From Oscillospiraceae bacterium (GTDB taxonomy: Bacteria > Bacillota > Clostridia > Oscillospirales > Ruminococcaceae), in assembly GCA_021200775.1 (NCBI GenBank), contig JAJQGB010000009.1, forward strand, positions 268,353 to 332,352: a DNA stretch of 64,000 nucleotides, read 5' to 3'. The notes under the pieces were generated by a model that ran no database searches, was not told where the DNA came from, and saw nothing but the letters and a program-made list of their open reading frames with translations. A program made the position numbers and the translations under genes. Shown piece by piece: positions 9,245-16,606 of this stretch (position 1 is its first letter; every line of letters begins with the position of its first letter).

Positions 9245-9271
9245 TTGACATCTGCGGGGGGGTAGTAGAAT
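9245..9271 (+). promoter_or_regulatory. Promoter with a G7 tract in its spacer (Myb-like/peptide/kinase unit)
   Basis: TTGACA (9245-9250) and TAGAAT (9266-9271) flank a 15-bp spacer that contains GGGGGGG at 9256-9262 followed by TAG. The spacer is two bases short of the optimum at this tract length, so the promoter may be weak in the sequenced state. Confidence 0.65.
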
Positions 9272-9309
9272 AGTAGATGTAAAACTATTTCTTCAAAAAG
9301 GATGAATTC

Positions 9310-9543
9310 GTGTTGATGGATGAGACAGAAAAGGTGGCAAAAGAGCGCAAGCAGAAGAGAGCGTGTCATAAGCGTTATTACGCCAAGACCGCAAATCTTT
9401 ATCCGAGGCGCAGTTGGACTGCCGATGAGAAGCGACAGGTTCTCGAACATTCCATTCCAGACAGCGAACTCTCCGCAAAAATCCAGCGTTCGGCGAAATC
9501 TATCCAGGAGGAACGCCGGAGACTGAAGAAAGAATCTGATTAA
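9310..9543 (+). CDS. Small Myb/SANT-like protein (TANLYPR family, copy 1)
   Basis: This 77-residue very basic protein starts at GTG 9310 after AAAAGGAT; ATG 9316 is an alternative. It has a charged N-terminus (KERKQKRACHKRYY), the block KTANLYPR, and a WT-DE----VLEH-IPDS-LS--I-RS-KSIQ--RR-LK segment. That spacing of Trp, acidic and Arg-Ser residues resembles short Myb/SANT or GcrA-like DNA-binding helices. A clear paralogue lies at 47519, also next to a short peptide gene. It probably binds nucleic acid; a role in controlling the peptide or G-tract genes is only a guess. Confidence 0.65.
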   Translation: MLMDETEKVAKERKQKRACHKRYYAKTANLYPRRSWTADEKRQVLEHSIPDSELSAKIQRSAKSIQEERRRLKKESD

Positions 9544-9564
9544 ATTTGGAAAGGTTGAACTACT

Positions 9565-9684
9565 ATGTATGAGAAATATGAGATGGAAGTTGTTTTACTT
9601 GAACAATCTGATGTTATGACCGACTGGTCAAATCAAGGACATATTGTTGGACCTGACAGTGTTGACGATAAGAGTGATATGTGA
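9565..9684 (+). CDS. Short acidic peptide, type MYEKYEME (copy 2)
   Basis: A 39-residue peptide starts at ATG 9565 behind GGAAAGG. It begins MYEKYEMEVVLLEQSDVMTD and ends DSVDDKSDM. The start is shared with the 9003 peptide; the Ser/Asp-rich tail is different. It lies directly upstream of the HPr-kinase-like gene, with a hairpin between. Kinases of that fold phosphorylate Ser residues at the C-terminus of some lasso peptides, and this peptide has C-terminal Ser residues, so it is a candidate substrate. That link is inference. Confidence 0.6.
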   Translation: MYEKYEMEVVLLEQSDVMTDWSNQGHIVGPDSVDDKSDM

Positions 9685-9713
9685 TTTCCTACCTAACAGA
9701 ATAATGTAAACAC

Positions 9714-9752
9714 AATCCCCTGTAGCCGGTTTAGGCTGGTTGCAGGGGATTT
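9714..9752 (+). terminator. Hairpin after the second peptide gene
   Basis: AATCCCCTG pairs with CAGGGGATT, with inner AGCC/GGCT pairing, followed by TGTACT rather than a clean T run. It may be a weak terminator or an mRNA-stabilising hairpin that lets the peptide be made in excess over the kinase-like protein. Confidence 0.6.
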
Positions 9753-9782
9753 GTACTCTACGGCAAGGGAGGTAGAGACGAA

Positions 9783-10484
9783 ATGACGACACTTCAAATC
9801 GCTGGAATTTCTGTTGGCGTGGATAACAAATATCCTCTCTCGCAGTGGAATTGTGAAGAACACATAACAGTAACCTCTCCCATCTTTACTGCGTCTGCCA
9901 CAGAAAAAGAGGTTCAGGAAGAATATGACAGGTTAAAGGGCGAATTCAATCTCGCCGACTGCGAGAGCAATATTCTCTATCGCAAGGTGAGCGTCGGCAT
10001 GCTCCGTTACGATGCTTTTCTACTCCATGCCGCTGTTGTTGCAGTGGACGGCGAGGGCTATGTGTTCACGGCTCCCGGCGGGACCGGAAAATCCACACAC
10101 GCAAATTACTGGATGCAGGAGTTTGGCGATCGTGCTGTACTAATTAACGGCGACAAGCCAATTATCCGACTTATGAATGATAAATTCTATGTCTGCGGCA
10201 CACCCTGGCGCGGCAAGGAGCGTCTCGGCTGTGCGGAAATTGTCCCGCTGAAAGCCGTGTGCCTTTTGGAACGCGGCGCAGAGAATGAAATTGCACCGGC
10301 TGACGCAGACACGACATTGGATAAGATATTCCAGCAGATACTTCTGCCAGAGGAGCCGGAATTGGCAATGAAGCAACTTGACTTGCTTGACAGGCTTATA
10401 GGTGCCGTGCCTGTATACAATTTAAAATGTAATATGTCTCAAGAAGCCGCCTTTGTAGCATACCAGGGAATAAACCAATTATGA
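9783..10484 (+). CDS. HPr-kinase-like / PEP-carboxykinase-fold protein
   Basis: This 233-residue protein starts at ATG 9783 behind GGGAGG. It has a P-loop APGGTGKSTH near residue 100, preceded by FLLHAAVVAVDGEGYVF and followed by RAVLINGDKPIIR, the layout of the HPr kinase C-terminal domain without the N-terminal sensor half. Stand-alone proteins of this type occur in peptide-modification and polysaccharide loci, where some phosphorylate peptide substrates. Its neighbours are the two short peptides and, about 4 kb on, a nucleotidyltransferase-family gene of the kind often found with it. Substrate unknown. Confidence 0.75.
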   Translation: MTTLQIAGISVGVDNKYPLSQWNCEEHITVTSPIFTASATEKEVQEEYDRLKGEFNLADCESNILYRKVSVGMLRYDAFLLHAAVVAVDGEGYVFTAPGGTGKSTHANYWMQEFGDRAVLINGDKPIIRLMNDKFYVCGTPWRGKERLGCAEIVPLKAVCLLERGAENEIAPADADTTLDKIFQQILLPEEPELAMKQLDLLDRLIGAVPVYNLKCNMSQEAAFVAYQGINQL

Positions 10485-10506
10485 TTTTGCAGGTCTTTGT
10501 CACATC

Positions 10507-10535
10507 TTGCCTAGCTCCCGCACCTGTGATATAAT
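10507..10535 (+). promoter_or_regulatory. Promoter of the transporter fragment
   Basis: TTGCCT (10507-10512) and TATAAT (10530-10535) are 17 bp apart. Confidence 0.65.
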
Positions 10536-10557
10536 ATAGAAAAGGACGGTGCTTCGC

Positions 10558-10830
10558 ATGAAAAAATACTTACGTGACTTCTTACTCGCAATCCTTGCCG
10601 GATTCTCAATCGGCTTGGGTGGGACGGTTTATCTTCGGCTGAAGGACGCCTTTACCGGCGGAAACGTTGTCGGGGCGCTCCTCTTTGCAATCGGGCTGTT
10701 CATAATCTGCACCCGGTGCTACAACCTCTTCACCGGCAAGGCGTGCTACATATTTGACAACAAGCCGAAGTATCTTATATTTCTCGCAGTCGAGAAAATC
10801 TGCCGGGGACTGGCGGAAGAAAACAAATAA
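10558..10830 (+). pseudogene. Truncated formate/nitrite transporter (N-terminal third)
   Basis: The 90-residue product matches the first third of FNT-family channels: FLLAILAGFSIGLGGTVYL, then a second hydrophobic segment and LFTGKACYIFDNKP, a hallmark of the family. Full-length members have about 260-280 residues and six membrane segments; this one stops after two. It keeps a promoter, an AAGGAC ribosome binding site and a terminator, so it may still be expressed. It is most likely a deletion remnant. Confidence 0.7.
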
Positions 10831-10835
10831 GAAGT

Positions 10836-10860
10836 AGAGCGACTCAAAGGTCGCTCTTTT
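10836..10860. terminator. Bidirectional terminator, AGAGCGAC stem
   Basis: AGAGCGAC and GTCGCTCT form an eight-base stem followed by TTTT, shared by the transporter fragment and the convergent HxlR gene. The identical stem recurs at 54216 and 55779. Confidence 0.85.
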
Positions 10861-11191
10861 CAGTATCGGGGAGCCTGCTTCCCCAGACAGCAAGTTCAGT
10901 CAGAATCGGAATAAGAGACCGTACCGAATCGGTTATCTCATACTCCACTCGGATTGGCACTTCCATATATTCGGTTCTTTTGACGAGCCCATCGTCTTCA
11001 AGCTCTTTCAGAGACTTCGCAAGCATTGTGTTGGATATTCCGTTCATCTTGCGCTTGAGGTCGTTATATCTCGTCGCACCGTCATTTGAAAGTGAGCATA
11101 TAATCGACATCTTCCATCTTCCGCCAATTGCGGTCATCGTTTTCTGCAACGGACAGCCCACCGTACAAGGGCAAACGTGTTCATGTGCCAT
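10844..11191 (-). CDS. HxlR-family transcriptional regulator
   Basis: This 115-residue winged-helix protein has the HxlR signature: CP--KTMTAIGGRWKMSII, LKRKMNGISNTMLAKSLKELEDDGLVKR and a C-terminal LAVWG. Cys residues near the N-terminus (VCPCTVGCPL) may sense redox or electrophilic stress. It is divergent from the flavodoxin/radical SAM operon, and a dyad lies in the shared intergenic region, so it is the likely regulator of that operon and of itself. Confidence 0.92.
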   Translation of the reverse strand: MAHEHVCPCTVGCPLQKTMTAIGGRWKMSIICSLSNDGATRYNDLKRKMNGISNTMLAKSLKELEDDGLVKRTEYMEVPIRVEYEITDSVRSLIPILTELAVWGSRLPDTEKSDL

Positions 11192-11207
11192 TAAAATTCC
11201 TCCTCCA

Positions 11208-11229
11208 TAGGTACTTTAATTCTTACCTA
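11208..11229. promoter_or_regulatory. Dyad in the HxlR/flavodoxin intergenic region
   Basis: TAGGTA and TACCTA are a perfect six-base inverted repeat with a 10-bp gap. Its place between the divergent genes suggests the HxlR operator. No alignment to known operators was possible. Confidence 0.5.
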
Positions 11230-11248
11230 ATCCACAAAAACTGCGTAA

Positions 11249-11276
11249 TTGACATTGAATTGTCGCGTGGTATAAT
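11249..11276 (+). promoter_or_regulatory. Promoter of the flavodoxin/radical SAM operon
   Basis: TTGACA (11249-11254) and TATAAT (11271-11276) with a 16-bp spacer. Confidence 0.75.
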
Positions 11277-11348
11277 TACATTATAGCAGGTTTCTATTTA
11301 AGAGTAAAGACTTTTTTAAGAGTAAATTTGAAAATCGGAGGTACTATA

Positions 11349-11774
11349 ATGGACAATCTGAAGGTAGCAGTGCGGTATTTTTCAAAATCCGGACATACAA
11401 AGAAGGTGGCGGAAGCAATAGCGAGTGCTGTGAACTGCACCGCAATGCCTATATCCGTGTCGGTTGATACACATGTCGATGTGCTGTTTTTGGGAGCCTC
11501 CGTGTATTGGGGCGGAATCAGCTCAGATGTCAAGGAGTTTATAGATAAGCTTGATAAGGACAAAATCGGCAAGGTGGTTGTCTTCTCGACATCAGCACTC
11601 GCCGAGCGGGCATACCCACAAATCAAGCAGAGGTTGCAGGACAAGGGCATCAGAGTTGAAGAAAAGAATTTCTATTGCAGAGGTGAATTTACTGCGCTTC
11701 ATAAAGGTCATCCGAATGATGAGGACTTGAAATCCGCAAAGAAGTTTGCGCAGAAGATTGTCAAGGGAGAGTAA
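11349..11774 (+). CDS. Flavodoxin-like protein
   Basis: This 141-residue protein begins at ATG 11349 behind CGGAGG. It has the FMN phosphate-binding loop SKSGHTKKVAEAIA near residue 14 and the second flavin-contact segment LGASVYWGGISSDVKEF. Single-domain flavodoxins carry electrons or regulate as flavin proteins. It lies two bases from the radical SAM gene, so it may supply electrons to that enzyme, an inference from adjacency. Confidence 0.85.
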   Translation: MDNLKVAVRYFSKSGHTKKVAEAIASAVNCTAMPISVSVDTHVDVLFLGASVYWGGISSDVKEFIDKLDKDKIGKVVVFSTSALAERAYPQIKQRLQDKGIRVEEKNFYCRGEFTALHKGHPNDEDLKSAKKFAQKIVKGE

Positions 11775-11776
11775 TT

Positions 11777-12874
11777 ATGGCTGATAAAGAATTTAATCTG
11801 TCGGAGTATATGGCGGGCGGAGTTGAGAACCTTGTCAAAGGCGCAATCAGGGCAACTTTGAAGGACCCAAAGGAGAGCTTATTCATGGCTAAGTTCGCCC
11901 TTTCGAGCCGTGAGGCGACAAAGAGGCGTGCCGAGCTCGAAGCTCAGGGCGAGCATATCCCGCCGTTCCTCATTGCCAGCATAACCAGCAACTGCAACCT
12001 TCATTGTGCCGGTTGCTACGCAAGGGAGAATCATGCTTGCGTGGATGAAGTGGCATACGACCAGTTGACGGCTGACGAGTGGGGAAGAATCTTTGAGGAA
12101 TCAAGGGATTTGGGCATCGGCTTCATACTTTTAGCCGGTGGCGAGCCAATGATGCGGAAGGATGTGCTTCAGAAGGCGGCGGAGTATCCCGAAATCCTGT
12201 TTCCTGTCTTCACCAACGGCACCATGATGAACGACAACTATATCAAGCTTTTCGATAGTGCAAGGAATCTTGTGCCGATTCTGAGCATCGAGGGCGACGA
12301 AAACAAGACAGATGAACGCCGTGGCGACGGAATCTATAAGCTGTTGATTAAAGCTATGGATAAGATTAAGTCGAATCATCTGATTTTCGGAGCGTCAGTG
12401 ACGGTAACCACTTCCAATATCAATGAGGTAGTTTCGGAAGAGTTTTTGACGGAGCTTCAGGAGCGAGGCTGTAAGGCGGTTATCTATGTGGAATTCGTCC
12501 CGGTGACCGATGACAGTACAGAGCTCGCTCCCGGAGATTCCGAAAGAGAATTTTTGAGAAACAAGATGACGGAGCTTCGTGAAAAATATCAGGAGATGAT
12601 TTTTGTTTCATTCCCAGGAGACGAGAAGGCGACAGGCGGATGCCTGGCGGCAGGAAGAGGCTTCTTCCATATCAATTCACATGGCGGAGCTGAACCTTGT
12701 CCGTTCTCGCCGTACTCAGATATAAGTGTCAAAGATACTTCTGTCAGGGAGGCACTGCACTCAAAGCTGTTCACAGAGCTGAGAGACGGCGACGTTCTCG
12801 TCGAAGACCATGCCGGCGGCTGTGTGCTCTTTGAAAGAAGGGATAAAGTCGAGGAGCTGTTAAGTTCCAGATAG
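11777..12874 (+). CDS. Radical SAM protein
   Basis: This 365-residue protein carries the 4Fe-4S motif CNLHCAGC (with Tyr after the last Cys) near residue 75, LAGGEP as the SAM-binding GGE motif, and FTNGTMM. The C-terminal part has further Cys residues (GGCLAAGRG, EPCPFSPYSD, GGCVLF), suggesting an auxiliary cluster or SPASM-like region. It forms an operon with the flavodoxin. The reaction is unknown; clostridial homologues are usually called radical SAM/SPASM proteins. Confidence 0.88.
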   Translation: MADKEFNLSEYMAGGVENLVKGAIRATLKDPKESLFMAKFALSSREATKRRAELEAQGEHIPPFLIASITSNCNLHCAGCYARENHACVDEVAYDQLTADEWGRIFEESRDLGIGFILLAGGEPMMRKDVLQKAAEYPEILFPVFTNGTMMNDNYIKLFDSARNLVPILSIEGDENKTDERRGDGIYKLLIKAMDKIKSNHLIFGASVTVTTSNINEVVSEEFLTELQERGCKAVIYVEFVPVTDDSTELAPGDSEREFLRNKMTELREKYQEMIFVSFPGDEKATGGCLAAGRGFFHINSHGGAEPCPFSPYSDISVKDTSVREALHSKLFTELRDGDVLVEDHAGGCVLFERRDKVEELLSSR

Positions 12875-12918
12875 CAAATTTTTAATAACGAGAGAGTATA
12901 ATAGCACTTCCTGAATAT

Positions 12919-12953
12919 AATAGTAGCATAGTTTCGGCTATGCTATTATTATT
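12919..12953 (+). terminator. Hairpin after the radical SAM gene
   Basis: TAATAGTAGCATAG pairs with CTATGCTATTATTA around TTTCGG. Only ATT repeats follow, so termination may be weak. Confidence 0.6.
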
Positions 12954-12967
12954 GTGGAGGGCTTGAA

Positions 12968-13075
12968 ATGCTGTGTTTTATTGCTGGAATGATGGTCGGA
13001 GGAGCTTTCGGGGTTCTGGTGCTTCTTTTCTTTATGGGAGCAAAAGGCAGACCCCCACATTCGCCGTCAAATTAA
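12968..13075 (+). CDS. DUF3789-like single-span microprotein
   Basis: A 35-residue peptide starts at ATG 12968 behind TGGAGGG. It begins MLCFIAGMMVGGAFGVLVLL, one membrane span with GG and GxxxG spacing, and ends in a short polar tail. The pattern matches the small DUF3789 proteins common on clostridial mobile elements. Function unknown. Confidence 0.55.
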   Translation: MLCFIAGMMVGGAFGVLVLLFFMGAKGRPPHSPSN

Positions 13076-13147
13076 TAGTTTTGATTAGCGCATAAAAGAC
13101 CGGTTTGTGCAGATTCCCGAACCGTGTAAAATCCATAAAATGTACTG

Positions 13148-13176
13148 TTGACAATCAGAAGATTCTTTGCTATAAT
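13148..13176 (+). promoter_or_regulatory. Main promoter of the polysaccharide locus
   Basis: TTGACA (13148-13153) and TATAAT (13171-13176) with a 17-bp spacer, a perfect consensus. About 130 bp of leader separates it from the first gene. The interval 13076-13147 holds no gene that I can support. Confidence 0.85.
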
Positions 13177-13315
13177 AGAACCACGAAAATGTGGAACAGG
13201 AGTGAGCATTGGTTGAAGTTGCTTGCTCAGCCGACAGGAGTCGACTTTGATTGTATGGAAATTTTATTTTCAACATTGTATTTTGGAATAGCTTGTGGAA
13301 GGGCTGGTAAAAACA

Positions 13316-14071
13316 ATGCAGACTGACGTTCTGGCAGTAACCGCTCCGTCAGAAGAAGTTGATAATGCGGAGGGTACATATGAAATAACATGCGAAGACG
13401 GCGGGGAATCCCTCAGCGAGAATAGGTGCAAGCTTATTACCCGTGAAGAGGTTGAATCCTCGAAAAAAGTCTATCGCTTTGTTAAGCGTGCAGAGGATAT
13501 CGTGTTGTCGCTTGCGGCATTGATTGTCCTTTGTATTCCTATGCTTATTGTTGCTTTTATCGTCTGGGTGACGAGCCCCGGCGCAAGCCCGATATTCAAG
13601 CAGGAGAGAGTCGGTAAAAACGGCAAGACATTCAAGCTGTGGAAATTCCGCTCGATGATTCCGAACGCCGAGAGCAAGCTCGACGAGCTGATGTCTCAGA
13701 ACGAGATGGACGGTCCTGTCTTCAAAATCAAGAAGGACCCGAGAATCACTCCGTTCGGAAGCTTCATAAGGAAGACAAGTATTGATGAGCTTCCGCAGCT
13801 CGTGAATATTTTAAGAGGAGATATGAGTATTGTCGGACCTCGCCCGGCGCTTCCGAGGGAGGTTGAGCAGTATGGTGACTTCGAGCGCCAGAGACTTCTT
13901 GTCCGCCCAGGACTCACATGCTATTGGCAGACTCATCATGCAAGAAACGAAGTCAGTTTTGAAGACTGGATGAAGCTCGATGCAAAGTATGTGCGTGAGT
14001 ATAGCTTTATAGAAGATTGGAAGCTTATTTTCAAGACCTTCGCAGTCGTCTTCAATAAAGAAGGAGAATAG
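13316..14071 (+). CDS. Undecaprenyl-phosphate sugar phosphotransferase (priming enzyme)
   Basis: This about 251-residue protein belongs to the bacterial sugar transferase family that starts polysaccharide units by moving a sugar-1-phosphate to undecaprenyl phosphate at the membrane. It has one N-terminal hydrophobic segment (residues about 55-80), KLWKFRSMIPNAE, the DELPQL catalytic block and MSIVGPRPALP, then RPGLTCYWQ. It lacks the extra N-terminal spans of long WbaP forms. ATG 13316 (GAAGGG upstream) is preferred over GTG 13295. As first gene after the strong promoter it heads the locus. Confidence 0.92.
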   Translation: MQTDVLAVTAPSEEVDNAEGTYEITCEDGGESLSENRCKLITREEVESSKKVYRFVKRAEDIVLSLAALIVLCIPMLIVAFIVWVTSPGASPIFKQERVGKNGKTFKLWKFRSMIPNAESKLDELMSQNEMDGPVFKIKKDPRITPFGSFIRKTSIDELPQLVNILRGDMSIVGPRPALPREVEQYGDFERQRLLVRPGLTCYWQTHHARNEVSFEDWMKLDAKYVREYSFIEDWKLIFKTFAVVFNKEGE

Positions 14072-14080
14072 AAAGACACA

Positions 14081-14114
14081 CGGCGTAAAAAGACCAGTTC
14101 CTTACGCCGGTTTT
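14081..14114 (+). terminator. Hairpin after the priming enzyme
   Basis: CGGCGTAA and TTACGCCG form a stem followed by GTTTT. No promoter is obvious before the next gene, so partial read-through (attenuation) is likely. Confidence 0.65.
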
Positions 14115-14212
14115 GCGTTACCCAAACTCACCTACCCCGCAAAATCGAAGACAGGGCTCCCAATCCTGATGTTGGGACAAAGTTTTTAAGCAAGCTGAAG
14201 GAGGGAATCAGT

Positions 14213-15448
14213 ATGAACAAAGCAGAAAAAGCCTTTCTGGTAATTCTTAAAGATGCAATTCATTCTGACTTTGAACCTTCCGAACTTCCGTCACATGACT
14301 GGGCTTCCATATTCGATGTAGCCAGGAAGCAAAACCTGTTTCCATTCATATATGATGCGGCAACAAATTATCCGTCTTTCACCGATTTTGACAGTTCAAA
14401 TCCGCAGTATTTTGCATCTGCTACAGCCACAATGACTATGCAAATGCAGAAAACAGAGAATTTTATCGAGCTCTATCAGGCTTTTCTGTCTGCTGGTTTG
14501 GTGCCAATAACAATGAAAGGAATTATCTGCAGGAATCTGTATGGTGATCGAGCAGATTTCCGTCCATCAGGCGACGAGGATATTCTCATAGAAAAGAAAG
14601 ATTATGAAAAGGCTGTAGAAATTCTGGAATCCTGTGGCTATCGAAGTAATGAACAGCCGGATAAAGCTCTAAAAGCTGTTCAGGAGGTAACTTTCCATAG
14701 TCCGAAGATGAACGGAGAGCCGATTCTCACAGTTGAACTTCATCTGAACCCTTTTGGAACTAACAACAGTTCACGTGAAAGGATGAATGGCTGGTTCAGA
14801 AATGTCTTCCAGAGTAACGAGACTGTGCTTATTCAAGATACTCCAGTAAGAACAATGACACCCACCGACCACTTTTTGTTTTTGGTACTTCATGCGTTCA
14901 AGCATTTCACCAGTGGTGGTCTTGGCGTGAGAATCATGCTTGATGTCCTGCTTTTTGATGAAAAATATGGCGACAGAATTGATTGGGAGTATGTAAATAA
15001 GGCACTCGACGAGTCGGGAGCAAGCGGCTTTATGGCAGACTTATTGAGCATTGGAAATGAGTACTTAGGATTCCAACTTGCACGGAATACCGAACCAGTT
15101 TCTCCGCATGAGCTCCTTGATGACATGTTTCGTGCAGGAACATTCGGCAACACAACCGCAACTGATTGCACAGCTGGCAGGATTGTTTCGGATACAATTC
15201 AGAAAGACCGCAGAAGTACAAATAAATTCACGTCATATATGCGTCTTCTTTTCCCGTCGTGGAAAACATGGATTTCATGGAAGCCGTATCTCAGCGATAA
15301 GCCGTGGTTGCTTCCGGTGGAATGGATAAAAAGAGTTATCCGCTATTTGCGTGGGGAAACATCCACAAGCAATTTGAATGAGATAGATGAGAGCTACGGG
15401 AAAGCAGTTGACAGGCTTGAACTGTTGAAAAAGTATGGGATTGTATAG
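14213..15448 (+). CDS. Uncharacterised nucleotidyltransferase-family protein (PF14907 type)
   Basis: This 411-residue protein has the plan of the NTP_transf_5 family: an N-terminal helical part, then PITMKGIICRNLYGDRADFRP and SGDEDILI, where the Gly-Asp-x-Asp pair would bind metal. A helical half follows with FLFLVLHAFKHF. These proteins recur in lasso-peptide and exopolysaccharide loci together with HPr-kinase-like proteins, and one lies at 9783. The start at ATG 14213 follows AAGGAGGG. Substrate unknown. Confidence 0.75.
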   Translation: MNKAEKAFLVILKDAIHSDFEPSELPSHDWASIFDVARKQNLFPFIYDAATNYPSFTDFDSSNPQYFASATATMTMQMQKTENFIELYQAFLSAGLVPITMKGIICRNLYGDRADFRPSGDEDILIEKKDYEKAVEILESCGYRSNEQPDKALKAVQEVTFHSPKMNGEPILTVELHLNPFGTNNSSRERMNGWFRNVFQSNETVLIQDTPVRTMTPTDHFLFLVLHAFKHFTSGGLGVRIMLDVLLFDEKYGDRIDWEYVNKALDESGASGFMADLLSIGNEYLGFQLARNTEPVSPHELLDDMFRAGTFGNTTATDCTAGRIVSDTIQKDRRSTNKFTSYMRLLFPSWKTWISWKPYLSDKPWLLPVEWIKRVIRYLRGETSTSNLNEIDESYGKAVDRLELLKKYGIV

Positions 15449-15475
15449 CTCAGTGGAAGGGTAATTGATTGAAGT

Positions 15476-16606
15476 ATGAAGAGTAAGAACAGCAAACTTA
15501 AGATTGCAATGCTCGGTCACAAAACAATGCCCGCAAGAGATTGTTCTCACGGAGGTGTTGAAGTGGTTGTTGAAGAGTTATCCACCCGCTTGGTCGAAAT
15601 GGGCTGTGAAGTGACCTGCTACAATCGGACAGGCTGTGACAATGGCGGTCTGAAAGAATACAAAGGCGTTAAGTTGAAATCTGTCCCGACCATCAAGAAA
15701 AAAGGGCTTGCGGCGATGACGAGCAGCTTTTTTGCGACTGTCAGGGCAACATTCGGTGGCTATGATGTGATTCATTTTCATGCCGAAGGACCGTGTTTCT
15801 GGATGTGGATTCCGCATTTGTTTGGTAAAAAGTGCGCTGCAACGATTCACGGTCTCGACTTTGCACATGCTAAGTGGAAATCCGGTTTCGGTGCCAAGTA
15901 CATAAAAGCCGGTGAAAAGATGGCTGTCAAGTACGCTTCAGAGATTATTGTGCTCAGTAAAGGCGTGCAGGACTATTTCAAAGAGACTTACGGTAGAGAA
16001 ACCGTTTTCATTCCGAACGGCGTCAGCAGGCATCCGAGGGTAGAAGCTAAAGAGATAACCGAGAAATTTGGATTAGAAAAAGATAGTTATATCCTGTTCC
16101 TTGGACGAATTGTCCCGGAAAAAGGTCTCAGATATTTAGTAGAGGCGTACAAAGGACTGAATACAGACAAGAAGCTTGTAATTGCCGGTGGTTCATCTGA
16201 TACAGATGAGTTCACACAAAAAATCAAAGAACTCGCCGGAGACAATGTGATTTTCACAGGCTTCGTCGCTGGAAGAGTGAGAGAAGAGCTCTACAGCAAC
16301 GCCTACATATACACTCTTCCGTCCGACTTGGAAGGTATGCCGCTCAGCCTCCTGGAAGCTATGAGCTATGGAAACTGCTGTGTGGTAAGTGACATCGCCG
16401 AGTGTGCAGAAGTCGTTGAGGACAAAGCAGTGGTGTTCAAGAAAAGCGACGTGAGCGACCTAAGAGAGAAATTGCAGATGCTTTGTGATGATTCAAACAC
16501 GGTTCAGGAATACAAGCGAAACGCTACGAATTTTATCTGTAAGAAGTATTCTTGGGATGAGGTTGCGCAGAAAACGCTCCAACTATATAGGAAGAAAAAC
16601 AAATGA
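15476..16606 (+). CDS. Glycosyltransferase, GT4-type (rhamnosyltransferase-like N-terminus)
   Basis: This 376-residue protein has two Rossmann halves. The first includes GGVEVVVEELSTRLVEMG, the second FLGRIVPEKGLRYLVEAY and the nucleotide-sugar-binding EGMPLSLLEAMSYG with the conserved Glu pair. It would transfer a sugar from a nucleotide donor to the lipid-linked repeat unit on the cytoplasmic face. It overlaps the next gene by four bases (ATGA). Donor and linkage cannot be read from sequence. Confidence 0.88.
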   Translation: MKSKNSKLKIAMLGHKTMPARDCSHGGVEVVVEELSTRLVEMGCEVTCYNRTGCDNGGLKEYKGVKLKSVPTIKKKGLAAMTSSFFATVRATFGGYDVIHFHAEGPCFWMWIPHLFGKKCAATIHGLDFAHAKWKSGFGAKYIKAGEKMAVKYASEIIVLSKGVQDYFKETYGRETVFIPNGVSRHPRVEAKEITEKFGLEKDSYILFLGRIVPEKGLRYLVEAYKGLNTDKKLVIAGGSSDTDEFTQKIKELAGDNVIFTGFVAGRVREELYSNAYIYTLPSDLEGMPLSLLEAMSYGNCCVVSDIAECAEVVEDKAVVFKKSDVSDLREKLQMLCDDSNTVQEYKRNATNFICKKYSWDEVAQKTLQLYRKKNK

